Source of the DNA: an uncultured Parabacteroides sp.
GTDB lineage: Bacteria; Bacteroidota; Bacteroidia; Bacteroidales; Tannerellaceae
Direction: 5' to 3'
Length of the DNA stretch: 5,091 nt
NCBI GenBank assembly: GCA_900552415.1
Contig: USAD01000210.1
Span: 1-5,091, forward strand
Shown: positions 1-5,091 of the stretch, one piece after another
How positions within the stretch are numbered: the first letter of the stretch is position 1
How the letters are laid out: the number at the start of each line of letters is the position of its first letter
The notes under the pieces: generated by a model
What the model saw: only the letters and a program-made list of their open reading frames with translations
Database searches by the model: none
What the model was told of the DNA's origin: nothing
Position numbers and translations under genes: made by a program

Positions 1-350
1 CCATAAAGTCCTTCCCAGGCGGTAACGTTCCGATTTAATATATCCATCAAATCGGTAACAGAGGCATATTTGGAAATATTCAGGTCCAAATGGAAGATCG
101 GGTATTCCAGCCATTCCTGCTCCAGGGAGGCCATCGCCAACCCCTCGAACAACTCCTTCTTCCCTTGGAAATAAGCTTCTAATGTAGAGATCAACAGGCT
201 CTTGCCAAAACGGCGGGGGCGGCTCAGGAAATAATAACTTCCTGTTTTCACCATTTGATGGATCAAGGCAGTCTTATCAATATAAAGATAACCTTCCTTA
301 CGGATCTTCTCAAAATTCTGGATACCGATGGGATATAACCGTAGACTCAT
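1..350 (-). CDS. AAA-ATPase-like protein (DUF1703-associated family), N-terminal part, cut by left edge
   Basis: Translating the minus strand from the ATG at 350-348 gives 116 complete codons with no stop before the window edge, so only the N-terminus is present. The start MSLRLYPIGIQNFEKIRKEG, then YIDKT (23-27), then SRPRRFGKS (43-51), is the signature of the AAA-ATPase-like family (PF09820) that usually carries a C-terminal DUF1703 PD-(D/E)XK nuclease-like domain. RPRRFGKS is the family's degenerate Walker A loop, with K50 and S51 as the nucleotide-binding residues. YPIFHLDLN (83-91) is a typical following strand. Walker B and any nuclease domain lie outside the window. Members are abundant in Bacteroidota, often in several copies, and their role is not settled. 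The gene is divergent from the DUF6624 gene and has a -7-like box 33 bp upstream of its start. Family assignment is firm; completeness cannot be judged. Confidence 0.88.
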   Translation of the reverse strand, partial: MSLRLYPIGIQNFEKIRKEGYLYIDKTALIHQMVKTGSYYFLSRPRRFGKSLLISTLEAYFQGKKELFEGLAMASLEQEWLEYPIFHLDLNISKYASVTDLMDILNRNVTAWEGLY

Positions 351-382
351 AAGCGCTAGTTTTTAAATGCGACCTCTTTACG

Positions 383-390
383 CGAAGATA
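383..390 (-). promoter_or_regulatory. Putative -7 element for the AAA-ATPase-like gene
   Basis: On the minus strand this reads TATCTTCG, seven of eight matches to the Bacteroidota -7 consensus TAnnTTTG. It ends 32 bases before the ATG at 350, which would give a short leader. No TTTG -33 element is seen at the usual 19-21 bp spacing, so the call rests on the -7 box and its position alone. Confidence 0.45.
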
Positions 391-426
391 AACTTTTCAT
401 TTAAATATTAGATGCGTTATTTTTCC

Positions 427-434
427 TATCTTCG
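427..434 (+). promoter_or_regulatory. Putative -7 element for the DUF6624 gene
   Basis: TATCTTCG matches seven of eight positions of TAnnTTTG and lies 57 bases before the ATG at 492. No clear TTTG -33 box is present. The predicted leader contains a small hairpin, GGTGA (442-446) with TCACC (453-457). Confidence 0.42.
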
Positions 435-477
435 CGGCGCGGGTGAGTGATTTCACCTGATATTTTATGTTCTATAT

Positions 478-484
478 GAGGAGA
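478..484 (+). promoter_or_regulatory. Shine-Dalgarno-like site before the DUF6624 gene
   Basis: GAGGAGA sits 7 bases before the ATG at 492. It supports this start, and it is notable because the Gfo/Idh, M48 and SUMF1 genes in the window have no such purine run, as is usual in Bacteroidota. Confidence 0.4.
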
Positions 485-491
485 TATTGAT

Positions 492-1268
492 ATGATAAGA
501 CTATTATTCGTGAGCCTGTTTTGCGTTTGCTGTTTTGGAGGAGAGATGAAGGCCCAAGGTTTGTCTCATTTGTTGGACAGTTGTTATCAATTCCTGGAGA
601 AAGGGGATATGGCTTCATTTAATGATAACTATGTCAAGATTCTGGACGCTTATGAGGCGGAATACGATCCGGAATATTATCGTCTTGGAAAGGAACTTGC
701 CCAAATGCGGGTTAAGGATCAAAGCATACGATTATTATTGCTGGATGCCCAAAAAAGAGATAAACCGGTTTCAAAAATCCGTGAGATAATGAAAGCGATC
801 GATCGTGTTAATGCCCATAGGGTGATGGAGATAATCGATCAGTATGGCTGGCTTTCGCCTGATGATATCGGTTATGAGGCGAATGAGGCCTTGTTCCTTT
901 GCGTACAACATGCCGAGGATTCGATCATACAAAATAAATGTTTGCCTATTCTTGAGGAAGCCGTCAAAAAGGGAAATGCCGAGGGTTGGCAATATGCTTT
1001 TCTTACGGACCGATGCCTTATGAACAAAGGAGAGGCGCAAATATATGGAACCCAAAGGATCTTGCGCGATGGCGTGTATTATTTGGTCCCTGTCCAGGAT
1101 ATTGACCGGGTGGATTCCCTGAGGGAGAGTTTAGGACTTGAGCCTTTGGAAGAATACATGGAGGATTCCGGTCTTGAGGCGGGATGGAGCAAGGATTATT
1201 ATAAGAATAATATCGGGCTTCATGAGTCTGTTTTTGATTCCTGGTATAAAAAGAGGAAGGGAAAATAG
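492..1268 (+). CDS. Secreted DUF6624 domain protein, function unknown
   Basis: This 258-residue protein begins with a short basic start, a hydrophobic stretch (residues 4-17) and a probable Sec cleavage site after KAQ (20-22). The cysteines at 11, 13 and 14 do not form a proper lipobox, so a soluble periplasmic or secreted protein is more likely than a lipoprotein. The region from about 95 to 222 has the DUF6624 pattern: YGWLSPDDIG (118-127), a QHA motif (139-141), PILEEAVKKG (152-161), YAFLTDR (168-174), YGTQ (185-188) and the closing DIDRVDSLRESLGLEPL (203-219) before EEY. The conserved His, Asp-Arg and Tyr-Gly-Thr-Gln residues suggest a conserved site, but no activity is known to me and none is proposed. 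The N-terminal part (24-90) is helical-looking and family-specific. The start is backed by the SD-like site. The gene is divergent from the AAA-like gene and lies 268 bp before the oxidoreductase gene, so it is probably its own unit. Family assignment is from motif memory, not a search. Confidence 0.85.
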   Translation: MIRLLFVSLFCVCCFGGEMKAQGLSHLLDSCYQFLEKGDMASFNDNYVKILDAYEAEYDPEYYRLGKELAQMRVKDQSIRLLLLDAQKRDKPVSKIREIMKAIDRVNAHRVMEIIDQYGWLSPDDIGYEANEALFLCVQHAEDSIIQNKCLPILEEAVKKGNAEGWQYAFLTDRCLMNKGEAQIYGTQRILRDGVYYLVPVQDIDRVDSLRESLGLEPLEEYMEDSGLEAGWSKDYYKNNIGLHESVFDSWYKKRKGK

Positions 1269-1330
1269 GAAATGCCTTATTATCAGGCCTGTCTTGACAT
1301 GTGGGAAATCGTGTTTCGGGATGAGTTTTA

Positions 1331-1366
1331 CACATACGTTCGTGTAGCCTTACATGAACGTATGTG
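1331..1366 (+). terminator. Strong hairpin formed by boxes 1 and 2 (terminator-like, no T-run)
   Basis: Bases 1331-1345 can pair with 1352-1366 to give a 15-bp stem with one G-U pair and a 6-base loop (AGCCTT). It begins 63 bases after the DUF6624 stop. The bases that follow are GC-rich (CGGGCC) rather than T-rich, so classical intrinsic termination is doubtful. It may instead stabilise the mRNA 3' end, or be a by-product of the palindromic boxes. Confidence 0.35.
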
Positions 1367-1410
1367 CGGGCCGTCATGAACGTTCGTGTCGGGCGATACA
1401 TACGTATGTG
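1331..1410. repeat. Array of four quasi-palindromic 14-bp boxes at an exact 22-bp period
   Basis: Four related boxes start at 1331, 1353, 1375 and 1397: CACATACGTTCGTG, CATGAACGTATGTG, CATGAACGTTCGTG and TACATACGTATGTG. Each is centred on ACGT and ends in GTG; the consensus is roughly CAYRWACGTWYGTG. The three 8-bp spacers (1345-1352, 1367-1374, 1389-1396) are GC-rich to mixed and do not match one another well. The last box contains the perfect 12-bp palindrome ACATACGTATGT (1398-1409). The array lies wholly in the gap between the DUF6624 and Gfo/Idh genes. It could be a multi-site operator, with 22 bp being about two helical turns, or a dispersed intergenic repeat family. The sequence alone does not decide. 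Confidence 0.8.
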
Positions 1411-1411
1411 C

Positions 1412-1421
1412 GCGTTAACGC
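1412..1421. other. Perfect 10-bp palindrome next to the box array
   Basis: GCGTTAACGC is self-complementary and lies two bases after the last box. It does not share the ACGT-centred box sequence. It is a candidate protein-binding site upstream of the oxidoreductase promoter; nothing more can be said. Confidence 0.3.
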
Positions 1422-1498
1422 TATTGGATGTGTTGGCGGAGATGATGATCGGGAATGAAAATCACGGGGGAAAGGGCTGTTTTTACCAATCTAATTCC

Positions 1499-1506
1499 TA
1501 ACTTTA
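1499..1506 (+). promoter_or_regulatory. Putative -7 element for the oxidoreductase-protease unit
   Basis: TAACTTTA matches seven of eight positions of TAnnTTTG and ends 30 bases before the ATG at 1537, a typical leader length. No TTTG -33 element is found 19-21 bp upstream; the nearest T-rich stretch (1480-1484) is too close. The 22-bp-period array ends about 90 bp upstream. Confidence 0.42.
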
Positions 1507-1536
1507 TCGCCCAATAACATTAAATCTAACGACATC

Positions 1537-2964
1537 ATGAAATCGACAGAAATCACGCGCCGCTCGTTCTTGAAACGGACGTTGGCGCTTTCCGCCCTGA
1601 CGGCGGTTCCTTCGTTTTGGATCCCGAAAGCGCATGCCGCTGTTCGGCAAGTGAGCGCGAATGAGCGAGTTAAGATCGCGTTTATCGGTATCGGACAGCG
1701 AGGAGGCGAGATCGCCAAGGAGTTGTATAAGACCGGACTTTGTGAGGTGGTCGCCTTGTGCGATGTGGATATGGGTGCTCCTCATACGCAAGAGATTATC
1801 AATATGTTCCCTAAAGTTCCTCGTTTCCAGGATTTCCGGACCATGTTCGACCGGATGGCCAACCAGATCGATGCCGTAACGGTGGGCGTTCCCGACCATT
1901 CGCATTTCCCGATCTCGATTGAGGCGATGAGTCATGGTATCCATGTTTATGTGGAAAAGCCTTTGGCGCGGACCTTCAATGAGGTGGAGATCCTGATGCG
2001 TGCCGAGAAGAAGTTTGGCGTTGTGACGCAAATGGGTAACCAAGGCCATTCGGAAGGGAATTATTTCCAGTTCAAGGCTTGGAAAGAGGCGGGCATCATT
2101 AAGGATGTGACAGCCATTACCGCCCACATGAATAACTCACGCCGTTGGCACGGTTGGAACCCACGGATCTTGCATATGCCGATGGGCGAGCCGGTGCCCG
2201 AGACAATGGATTGGGATACTTGGATCGGTGTGGCTCAATATCATGATTATAATCACGATTATCATTTGGGACAATGGCGTTGCTGGTATGATTACGGTAT
2301 GGGCGCCTTGGGCGATTGGGGTGCGCACATCCTCGATACGGCACATGAGTTCCTCGACCTGGGTCTGCCTTCAGAGGTCAACCCGCTTTACTTGAAGGAC
2401 CATAACCCATTCTTCTTCCCGATGTCATCGACTATCCTGTTCCGTTTCCCGGAGCGTAAGGGAATGCCGGCCGTCGATGTCACCTGGTATGATGGATTGG
2501 ATAATATCCCGGCCGTTCCCGAAGGTTATGGCGTTTCGGAATTGGATCCCAATATCCCGACCGTGGCGGGTGGTAAGATCCAGCCTGCCAAGTTGAATCC
2601 GGGTAAGGAGATCTATTCAAAGACGTTGACTTTCAAGGGTGGATCGCATGGAAGTACGCTTTCGATCATTCCCGATGAGAAGGCCAAGGAGATGGCTTCC
2701 CGATTGCCGGAGGTACCGAAGAGCCCGTCTAACCATTACGCCAACTTCCTGTTGAGTTGTCAGGGTAAGGAGAAACCCCGTTCGCCCTTCTCGATCTCAG
2801 GGCCGTTGAGCCAGGTGTTCTGTCTGGGCGTCTTGAGCCAGCGGTTGAATCGTAAGCTGGTGTTCGATCGCGACACGAAGCAGATCACGAATGATCCGGA
2901 GGCGAATCAGATGTTGGTTGGTCTGCCACCACGCAAGGGCTGGGAGCAATATTACCAGATTTGA
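1537..2964 (+). CDS. Tat-exported Gfo/Idh/MocA family oxidoreductase
   Basis: This 475-residue NAD(P)-dependent oxidoreductase is probably folded with its cofactor and exported by the Tat system. The N-terminus has the twin-arginine motif TRRSFLKR (7-14), a hydrophobic stretch (15-28) and a likely cleavage site after KAHA (31-34). The Rossmann domain (about 45-165) shows VKIAFIGIGQRGGE (45-58) with the GxGxxG dinucleotide loop (G51, G53, G56), CDVD (75-78) at the end of the second strand, and the family hallmark EKPL (140-143). The C-terminal substrate domain has DWDTWIG (225-231) and GALGDWGAHILD (256-267), in which D260 and H264 are the likely catalytic pair by analogy with the family. The substrate is probably a sugar or sugar derivative but cannot be named: no glycoside hydrolase or SusC/D gene is adjacent. 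GH109, a glycosidase family with the same fold and often a Tat signal, was considered but cannot be assigned from motifs. The start fixes the Tat motif near the N-terminus; there is no SD site. Confidence 0.93.
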   Translation: MKSTEITRRSFLKRTLALSALTAVPSFWIPKAHAAVRQVSANERVKIAFIGIGQRGGEIAKELYKTGLCEVVALCDVDMGAPHTQEIINMFPKVPRFQDFRTMFDRMANQIDAVTVGVPDHSHFPISIEAMSHGIHVYVEKPLARTFNEVEILMRAEKKFGVVTQMGNQGHSEGNYFQFKAWKEAGIIKDVTAITAHMNNSRRWHGWNPRILHMPMGEPVPETMDWDTWIGVAQYHDYNHDYHLGQWRCWYDYGMGALGDWGAHILDTAHEFLDLGLPSEVNPLYLKDHNPFFFPMSSTILFRFPERKGMPAVDVTWYDGLDNIPAVPEGYGVSELDPNIPTVAGGKIQPAKLNPGKEIYSKTLTFKGGSHGSTLSIIPDEKAKEMASRLPEVPKSPSNHYANFLLSCQGKEKPRSPFSISGPLSQVFCLGVLSQRLNRKLVFDRDTKQITNDPEANQMLVGLPPRKGWEQYYQI

Positions 2965-2992
2965 TCGTTTAATCACTTTAAATTCTATTAGT

Positions 2993-3793
2993 ATGGAGAA
3001 GAAATCAATTTTCAGGACACTGTGCATGTTTTGTTGCTTGGTCCTGACAGTGCCGGCTTTAGCGCAGTTCAACCTGAAAAAGGCGGTAAGCGGTGCCGCC
3101 AAGGCGGTCAAGGCTGTTACTTTGACCGATGAGCAGATGACGGAGTATGTCAAGGAGTATATTGACTGGATGGACAAGAATAATCCTGTTTGTGATGCGA
3201 ACAGTCCTTATACCCAGCGGTTAAACAAATTGACTCAAGGTTTGGGTGATGCCGATGGGATTCCCTTGAATTTTAAGGTCTATCATGTGACCGACGTCAA
3301 TGCTTTCGCTTGCGCGGATGGTAGTGTACGTGTCTTCTCCTCACTAATGGATATCATGACCGACGAGGAATTGCTTGGAGTGATCGGGCATGAGATCGGA
3401 CATGTGGCGCATCGTGATTCTAAAGATGGTTTCCGTACCGCATTGCTTACTTCTGCCTTGAAAGACGGCATTTCCTCGCAAGGTGGTAAGGTAGCGACCT
3501 TGACGGATTCGCAGTTGGGCGACTTGAGCGAGGCGCTGGTGAATGCGACCTACTCGCAAAAGCAGGAACGTGAGGCCGATGATTATGGCTATGAGTTCCT
3601 GAAAAAAGCCGGTAAGAATCCTTGGGCCATGGCGCTCTCTTTCCAACGCCTGAAAGCCTTGCAGGAAGAGGCTGGAGCGCAAGAGACCGGAAAGATCAAC
3701 CAATTGTTCTCGACCCATCCCGACCTTGATTCCCGTATCAAGCGCATGGAGGAATGCGCTACGGCCGATGGTTTCGAGAAGCCGGTTTCTTGA
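2993..3793 (+). CDS. Secreted M48 family zinc metalloprotease (LoiP/BepA-like)
   Basis: The 266-residue protein starts at the ATG at 2993. An upstream in-frame ATG at 2891 would overlap the oxidoreductase gene and put 34 non-signal-like residues ahead of a clear Sec signal peptide, so it is rejected. The signal peptide has a basic start (MEKK), a hydrophobic core (about 9-20) and cleavage after PALA (21-24); no lipobox is present. The catalytic motif is HEIGH (133-137), with H133 and H137 as zinc ligands and E134 as the general base. The third ligand is probably E192 in QEREADDYG (191-199), with the conserved D196. A late STHPDLDSRIKRM (240-252) has the conserved His (H242) typical of the periplasmic M48 proteases BepA and LoiP. 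There are no transmembrane segments after the signal, unlike HtpX. Family knowledge suggests envelope protein quality control. It lies 28 bp after the oxidoreductase gene with no visible promoter, so the two are probably cotranscribed. Confidence 0.92.
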   Translation: MEKKSIFRTLCMFCCLVLTVPALAQFNLKKAVSGAAKAVKAVTLTDEQMTEYVKEYIDWMDKNNPVCDANSPYTQRLNKLTQGLGDADGIPLNFKVYHVTDVNAFACADGSVRVFSSLMDIMTDEELLGVIGHEIGHVAHRDSKDGFRTALLTSALKDGISSQGGKVATLTDSQLGDLSEALVNATYSQKQEREADDYGYEFLKKAGKNPWAMALSFQRLKALQEEAGAQETGKINQLFSTHPDLDSRIKRMEECATADGFEKPVS

Positions 3794-3825
3794 TGAGTGA
3801 TCATTGCGTGATCCCGTATAATGAG

Positions 3826-3873
3826 GATGCCGCCCCACGTAAAAAGACGTAGGGCGGCATCTATTTTGTTTTC
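3826..3873 (+). terminator. Intrinsic terminator after the M48 protease gene
   Basis: GATGCCGCCCCACGT (3826-3840) pairs with ACGTAGGGCGGCATC (3847-3861) to give a 15-bp GC-rich stem with one C-A mismatch and the loop AAAAAG. A T-rich tail (3862-3873) follows on the plus strand. It begins 33 bases after the protease stop. On the minus strand the stem is not followed by a T-run, so any effect on the convergent lipoprotein gene would come from the stem alone. Confidence 0.8.
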
Positions 3874-3894
3874 CCGGATGTTTTCGCGGGATAT

Positions 3895-3911
3895 GGTTAT
3901 CTCGGATAGCC
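3895..3911 (-). terminator. Small hairpin just after the lipoprotein gene stop
   Basis: GGTTATC (3895-3901) pairs with GATAGCC (3905-3911) through seven pairs including one wobble and a 3-base loop, 3 bases past the stop of the minus-strand gene. There is no T-run, so a terminator role is weakly supported. The larger stem at 3826-3861 may serve both strands. Confidence 0.2.
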
Positions 3912-3914
3912 GGA

Positions 3915-4934
3915 TTAAGGGGTGAAGACGACACGGAAACCGGCAATGTCGTAACCGTTTGATGGGATGCTGTGGCTACGGCTGGCTGATCGGCAATTCA
4001 ATGCCCGGGTGCCCCATGAGCCGCCTCGCAAGACCCGTTCATCCCCTTTGCGCGGTCCGGTCGGATCGGTGACCAATTCGGGGGAGAAGGGGGCATACAG
4101 GTCCTGGCACCACTCGGCGACGTTGCCGTACATGTCGTGAAGGCCCCAGGGATTGGCCTCCTTAGTACCGACCTTATGGGTCGTATAGATGATTTCCGCA
4201 TCGCGGAAATACCAGGCATGAGGCTCCAGTTCTTCCCAGTTATTGCCGAAATAGTAGTCTGTTATCGTCCCCGCACGGCAGGCGTACTCCCATTGCGCCT
4301 CGGTGGGCAGACTGCCGCCGATCCAATTGGCATAGGCCTTGACACCATACCAGGTGACATAAACAACCGGATAATTCTCATAACCGGTCATGGAAACCCA
4401 TTGGAGGTTTGAGCTATCCCATCTTACGCCCCAAAGATGATCCTTAGTCGTGCAATCGACGATCAGGACTCTCCCCCGATATTCCGTCTTGTCGTTTCCC
4501 CGGCCATCGGGACCGATGCCGCATGCGTTCAAGAAAGTGGCGTATTGGGCGTTGGTGATCTCGTACTTGCTCATGCTGAAATCCTTGGTCAGGATAACCT
4601 CGTGGCGGGTCTCGTCCGGTTTGCGATACAGGTTGCTTTCGAGGCTGCCCATTTGAAACGACCCCGCCTTGATGGGTACGGTCTCGATCTCCAGGATCGG
4701 GACATCAGCCTGAATGGGTATTTTTTCTTCAACAGACGATTCGTCGGATGACAGGTCCATACTGTCGCTTGCGGAGAAGGAAATTGCTTGGTTGTCCGGC
4801 TTGATTATTTGGACCGAATGCCGGTTCTTATCGGCAACGGATGTCTCCTTGCGGTCTGTACCGCTTTTTTGTGAACAGCCACTGACAAGCAACAGGGCCG
4901 TCAATGATAGCATTAGATTTAATCGGGTGTTCAT
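3915..4934 (-). CDS. SUMF1/FGE-fold lipoprotein lacking one catalytic cysteine
   Basis: This 339-residue protein has a lipoprotein signal peptide with lipobox LVSGC, so C20 would be lipidated. Residues 21-80 form a polar, Ser/Asp/Glu-rich linker. The formylglycine-generating-enzyme-like domain (PF03781) runs from about 84 to the C-terminus: IKAGSFQMGS (88-97), SKYEITNAQYATFL (122-135), VTWYGVKAYANWIG (193-206), LPTEAQWEYACRAG (209-222), NPWGLHDMYGNVAEW (261-275), RVLRGGSW (300-307) and the closing GFRVV (332-336). True FGEs have two active-site cysteines after the RGGS motif. Here the first position is T309 and only C314 remains, so sulfatase activation is unlikely. Many Bacteroidota SUMF1-fold proteins are non-catalytic or have other envelope roles, such as GldJ/GldK of gliding and type IX secretion, but no gld neighbours are seen. 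No sulfatase gene is in the window. The gene is convergent with the protease gene and is probably monocistronic in what can be seen. There is no SD site. An out-of-frame ATG lies 7 bases upstream. Confidence 0.92.
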   Translation of the reverse strand: MNTRLNLMLSLTALLLVSGCSQKSGTDRKETSVADKNRHSVQIIKPDNQAISFSASDSMDLSSDESSVEEKIPIQADVPILEIETVPIKAGSFQMGSLESNLYRKPDETRHEVILTKDFSMSKYEITNAQYATFLNACGIGPDGRGNDKTEYRGRVLIVDCTTKDHLWGVRWDSSNLQWVSMTGYENYPVVYVTWYGVKAYANWIGGSLPTEAQWEYACRAGTITDYYFGNNWEELEPHAWYFRDAEIIYTTHKVGTKEANPWGLHDMYGNVAEWCQDLYAPFSPELVTDPTGPRKGDERVLRGGSWGTRALNCRSASRSHSIPSNGYDIAGFRVVFTP

Positions 4935-4965
4935 GGTTCATGATGGTATTGAGTTAATATGCTGG

Positions 4966-4973
4966 TAAAGATA
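4966..4973 (-). promoter_or_regulatory. Putative -7 element for the SUMF1-fold lipoprotein gene
   Basis: On the minus strand this reads TATCTTTA, seven of eight matches to TAnnTTTG, 31 bases before the ATG at 4934. It is preceded by an A-rich tract (minus-strand bases 4984-4977). A -33 TTTG is not seen at the right distance. Confidence 0.45.
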
Positions 4974-5000
4974 GTGTTTTTTTATGGGAAAGAAGGTGAG

Positions 5001-5091
5001 GATTAATTACCGGACACTACTGTCCCGTAAAAGTTGATAAATAGTTCTTTGAAATTATTGAAATATAGCCAATTACGTGGTTTCTTGAGAT
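5001..5091 (+). mobile_element. Possible insertion-sequence terminus at right edge (tentative)
   Basis: This non-coding AT-rich stretch contains GGACA (5012-5016) and TGTCC (5021-5025) around CTAC, followed by CCGTAAAAGTTGATAAATAG. No ORF is visible and no second end or target duplication lies in the window. The motif and following leader resemble, from memory, the outer ends of some Bacteroidota transposase elements, but this was not verified. It could equally be the upstream region of a gene to the right. Confidence 0.2.

Larger units (their letters stand above)
381..436. repeat. 10-bp perfect inverted repeat between divergent genes
   Basis: CGCGAAGATA at 381-390 is the exact reverse complement of TATCTTCGCG at 427-436, with a 36-bp AT-rich spacer that includes the palindrome ATTTAAAT (399-406). 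The repeat is not extended by further matching bases on either side. Each arm reads outward as a Bacteroidota -7 element, so the simplest reading is two back-to-back promoters that look alike. A shared operator is the alternative. Confidence 0.7.

Noticed and set aside
1272..1379. 35-residue plus-strand ORF (ATG at 1272) running into the box array
   Set aside because: It is short, has no recognisable family or signal, and its C-terminal half is dictated by the palindromic boxes.
1018..1401. 127-residue minus-strand ORF antisense to the DUF6624 gene 3' end
   Set aside because: It lies mostly opposite a well-supported gene, has a low-plausibility composition, and no recognisable domain.
1331..1410. 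CRISPR-like array
   Set aside because: The repeats are 14 bp and degenerate and the spacers only 8 bp, far too short for CRISPR, and no cas genes are present.
1504..2127. 207-residue minus-strand ORF opposite the oxidoreductase gene
   Set aside because: It is a shadow of the strongly supported Rossmann-fold reading frame on the other strand.
2891..2992. Longer in-frame start for the M48 protease gene (34 extra residues)
   Set aside because: It overlaps the end of the oxidoreductase gene, encodes an Arg-rich stretch ahead of a clear signal peptide, and would bury that signal.
3799..3813. GATCA/TGATC 5-bp inverted repeat after the protease stop
   Set aside because: It is too short to distinguish from chance and lies just ahead of the much stronger terminator stem.
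3344..3946. 200-residue minus-strand ORF opposite the M48 protease gene
   Set aside because: It is antisense to the catalytic region of the protease, crosses the terminator and overlaps the lipoprotein gene end.
5048..5081. Plus-strand promoter from TTTG at 5048-5051
   Set aside because: No TAnnTTTG-like -7 element follows at 19-21 bp.

Overview
The window looks like ordinary chromosomal DNA from a gut-type Bacteroidota (Bacteroidales). Parabacteroides is a plausible genus, but that is inference. The clues are the lack of Shine-Dalgarno sequences at most starts, -7 elements of the TAnnTTTG type (TATCTTCG, TAACTTTA, TATCTTTA) in front of most transcription units, and gene families common in these bacteria: the DUF1703-associated AAA-ATPase-like protein, a Tat-exported Gfo/Idh/MocA oxidoreductase, and a SUMF1-fold lipoprotein. 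No species-specific marker is present.

Layout, left to right. (1) Bases 1-350, minus strand, hold the N-terminal 116 codons of an AAA-ATPase-like protein that runs off the left edge. (2) A 141-bp divergent intergenic region carries a perfect 10-bp inverted repeat whose arms (TATCTTCGCG) both read as outward-facing -7 promoter elements. (3) Bases 492-1268, plus strand, encode a secreted DUF6624 protein of unknown function. (4) A 268-bp intergenic region holds four quasi-palindromic 14-bp boxes at an exact 22-bp period (1331-1410). The first two can also fold into a 15-bp hairpin. (5) Bases 1537-2964, plus, encode a Tat-exported Gfo/Idh/MocA oxidoreductase. (6) After 28 bp, bases 2993-3793, plus, encode a secreted M48 zinc metalloprotease, probably in the same transcription unit. 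(7) A strong 15-bp hairpin with a T-rich tail ends that unit. (8) Bases 3915-4934, minus and convergent, encode a SUMF1/FGE-fold lipoprotein that lacks one of the two catalytic cysteines of true formylglycine-generating enzymes. (9) Bases 4935-5091 carry its probable promoter and then a stretch that may be the outer end of an insertion sequence; this last point is weak.

Four of the five genes encode exported proteins: two with Sec signal peptides, one Tat, one lipoprotein. The window is therefore mostly a cell-envelope neighbourhood. The oxidoreductase/protease pair is the only likely operon. No defence system, CRISPR array, RNA gene or complete mobile element is visible. The most notable unexplained structure is the 22-bp-period box array in front of the oxidoreductase gene.
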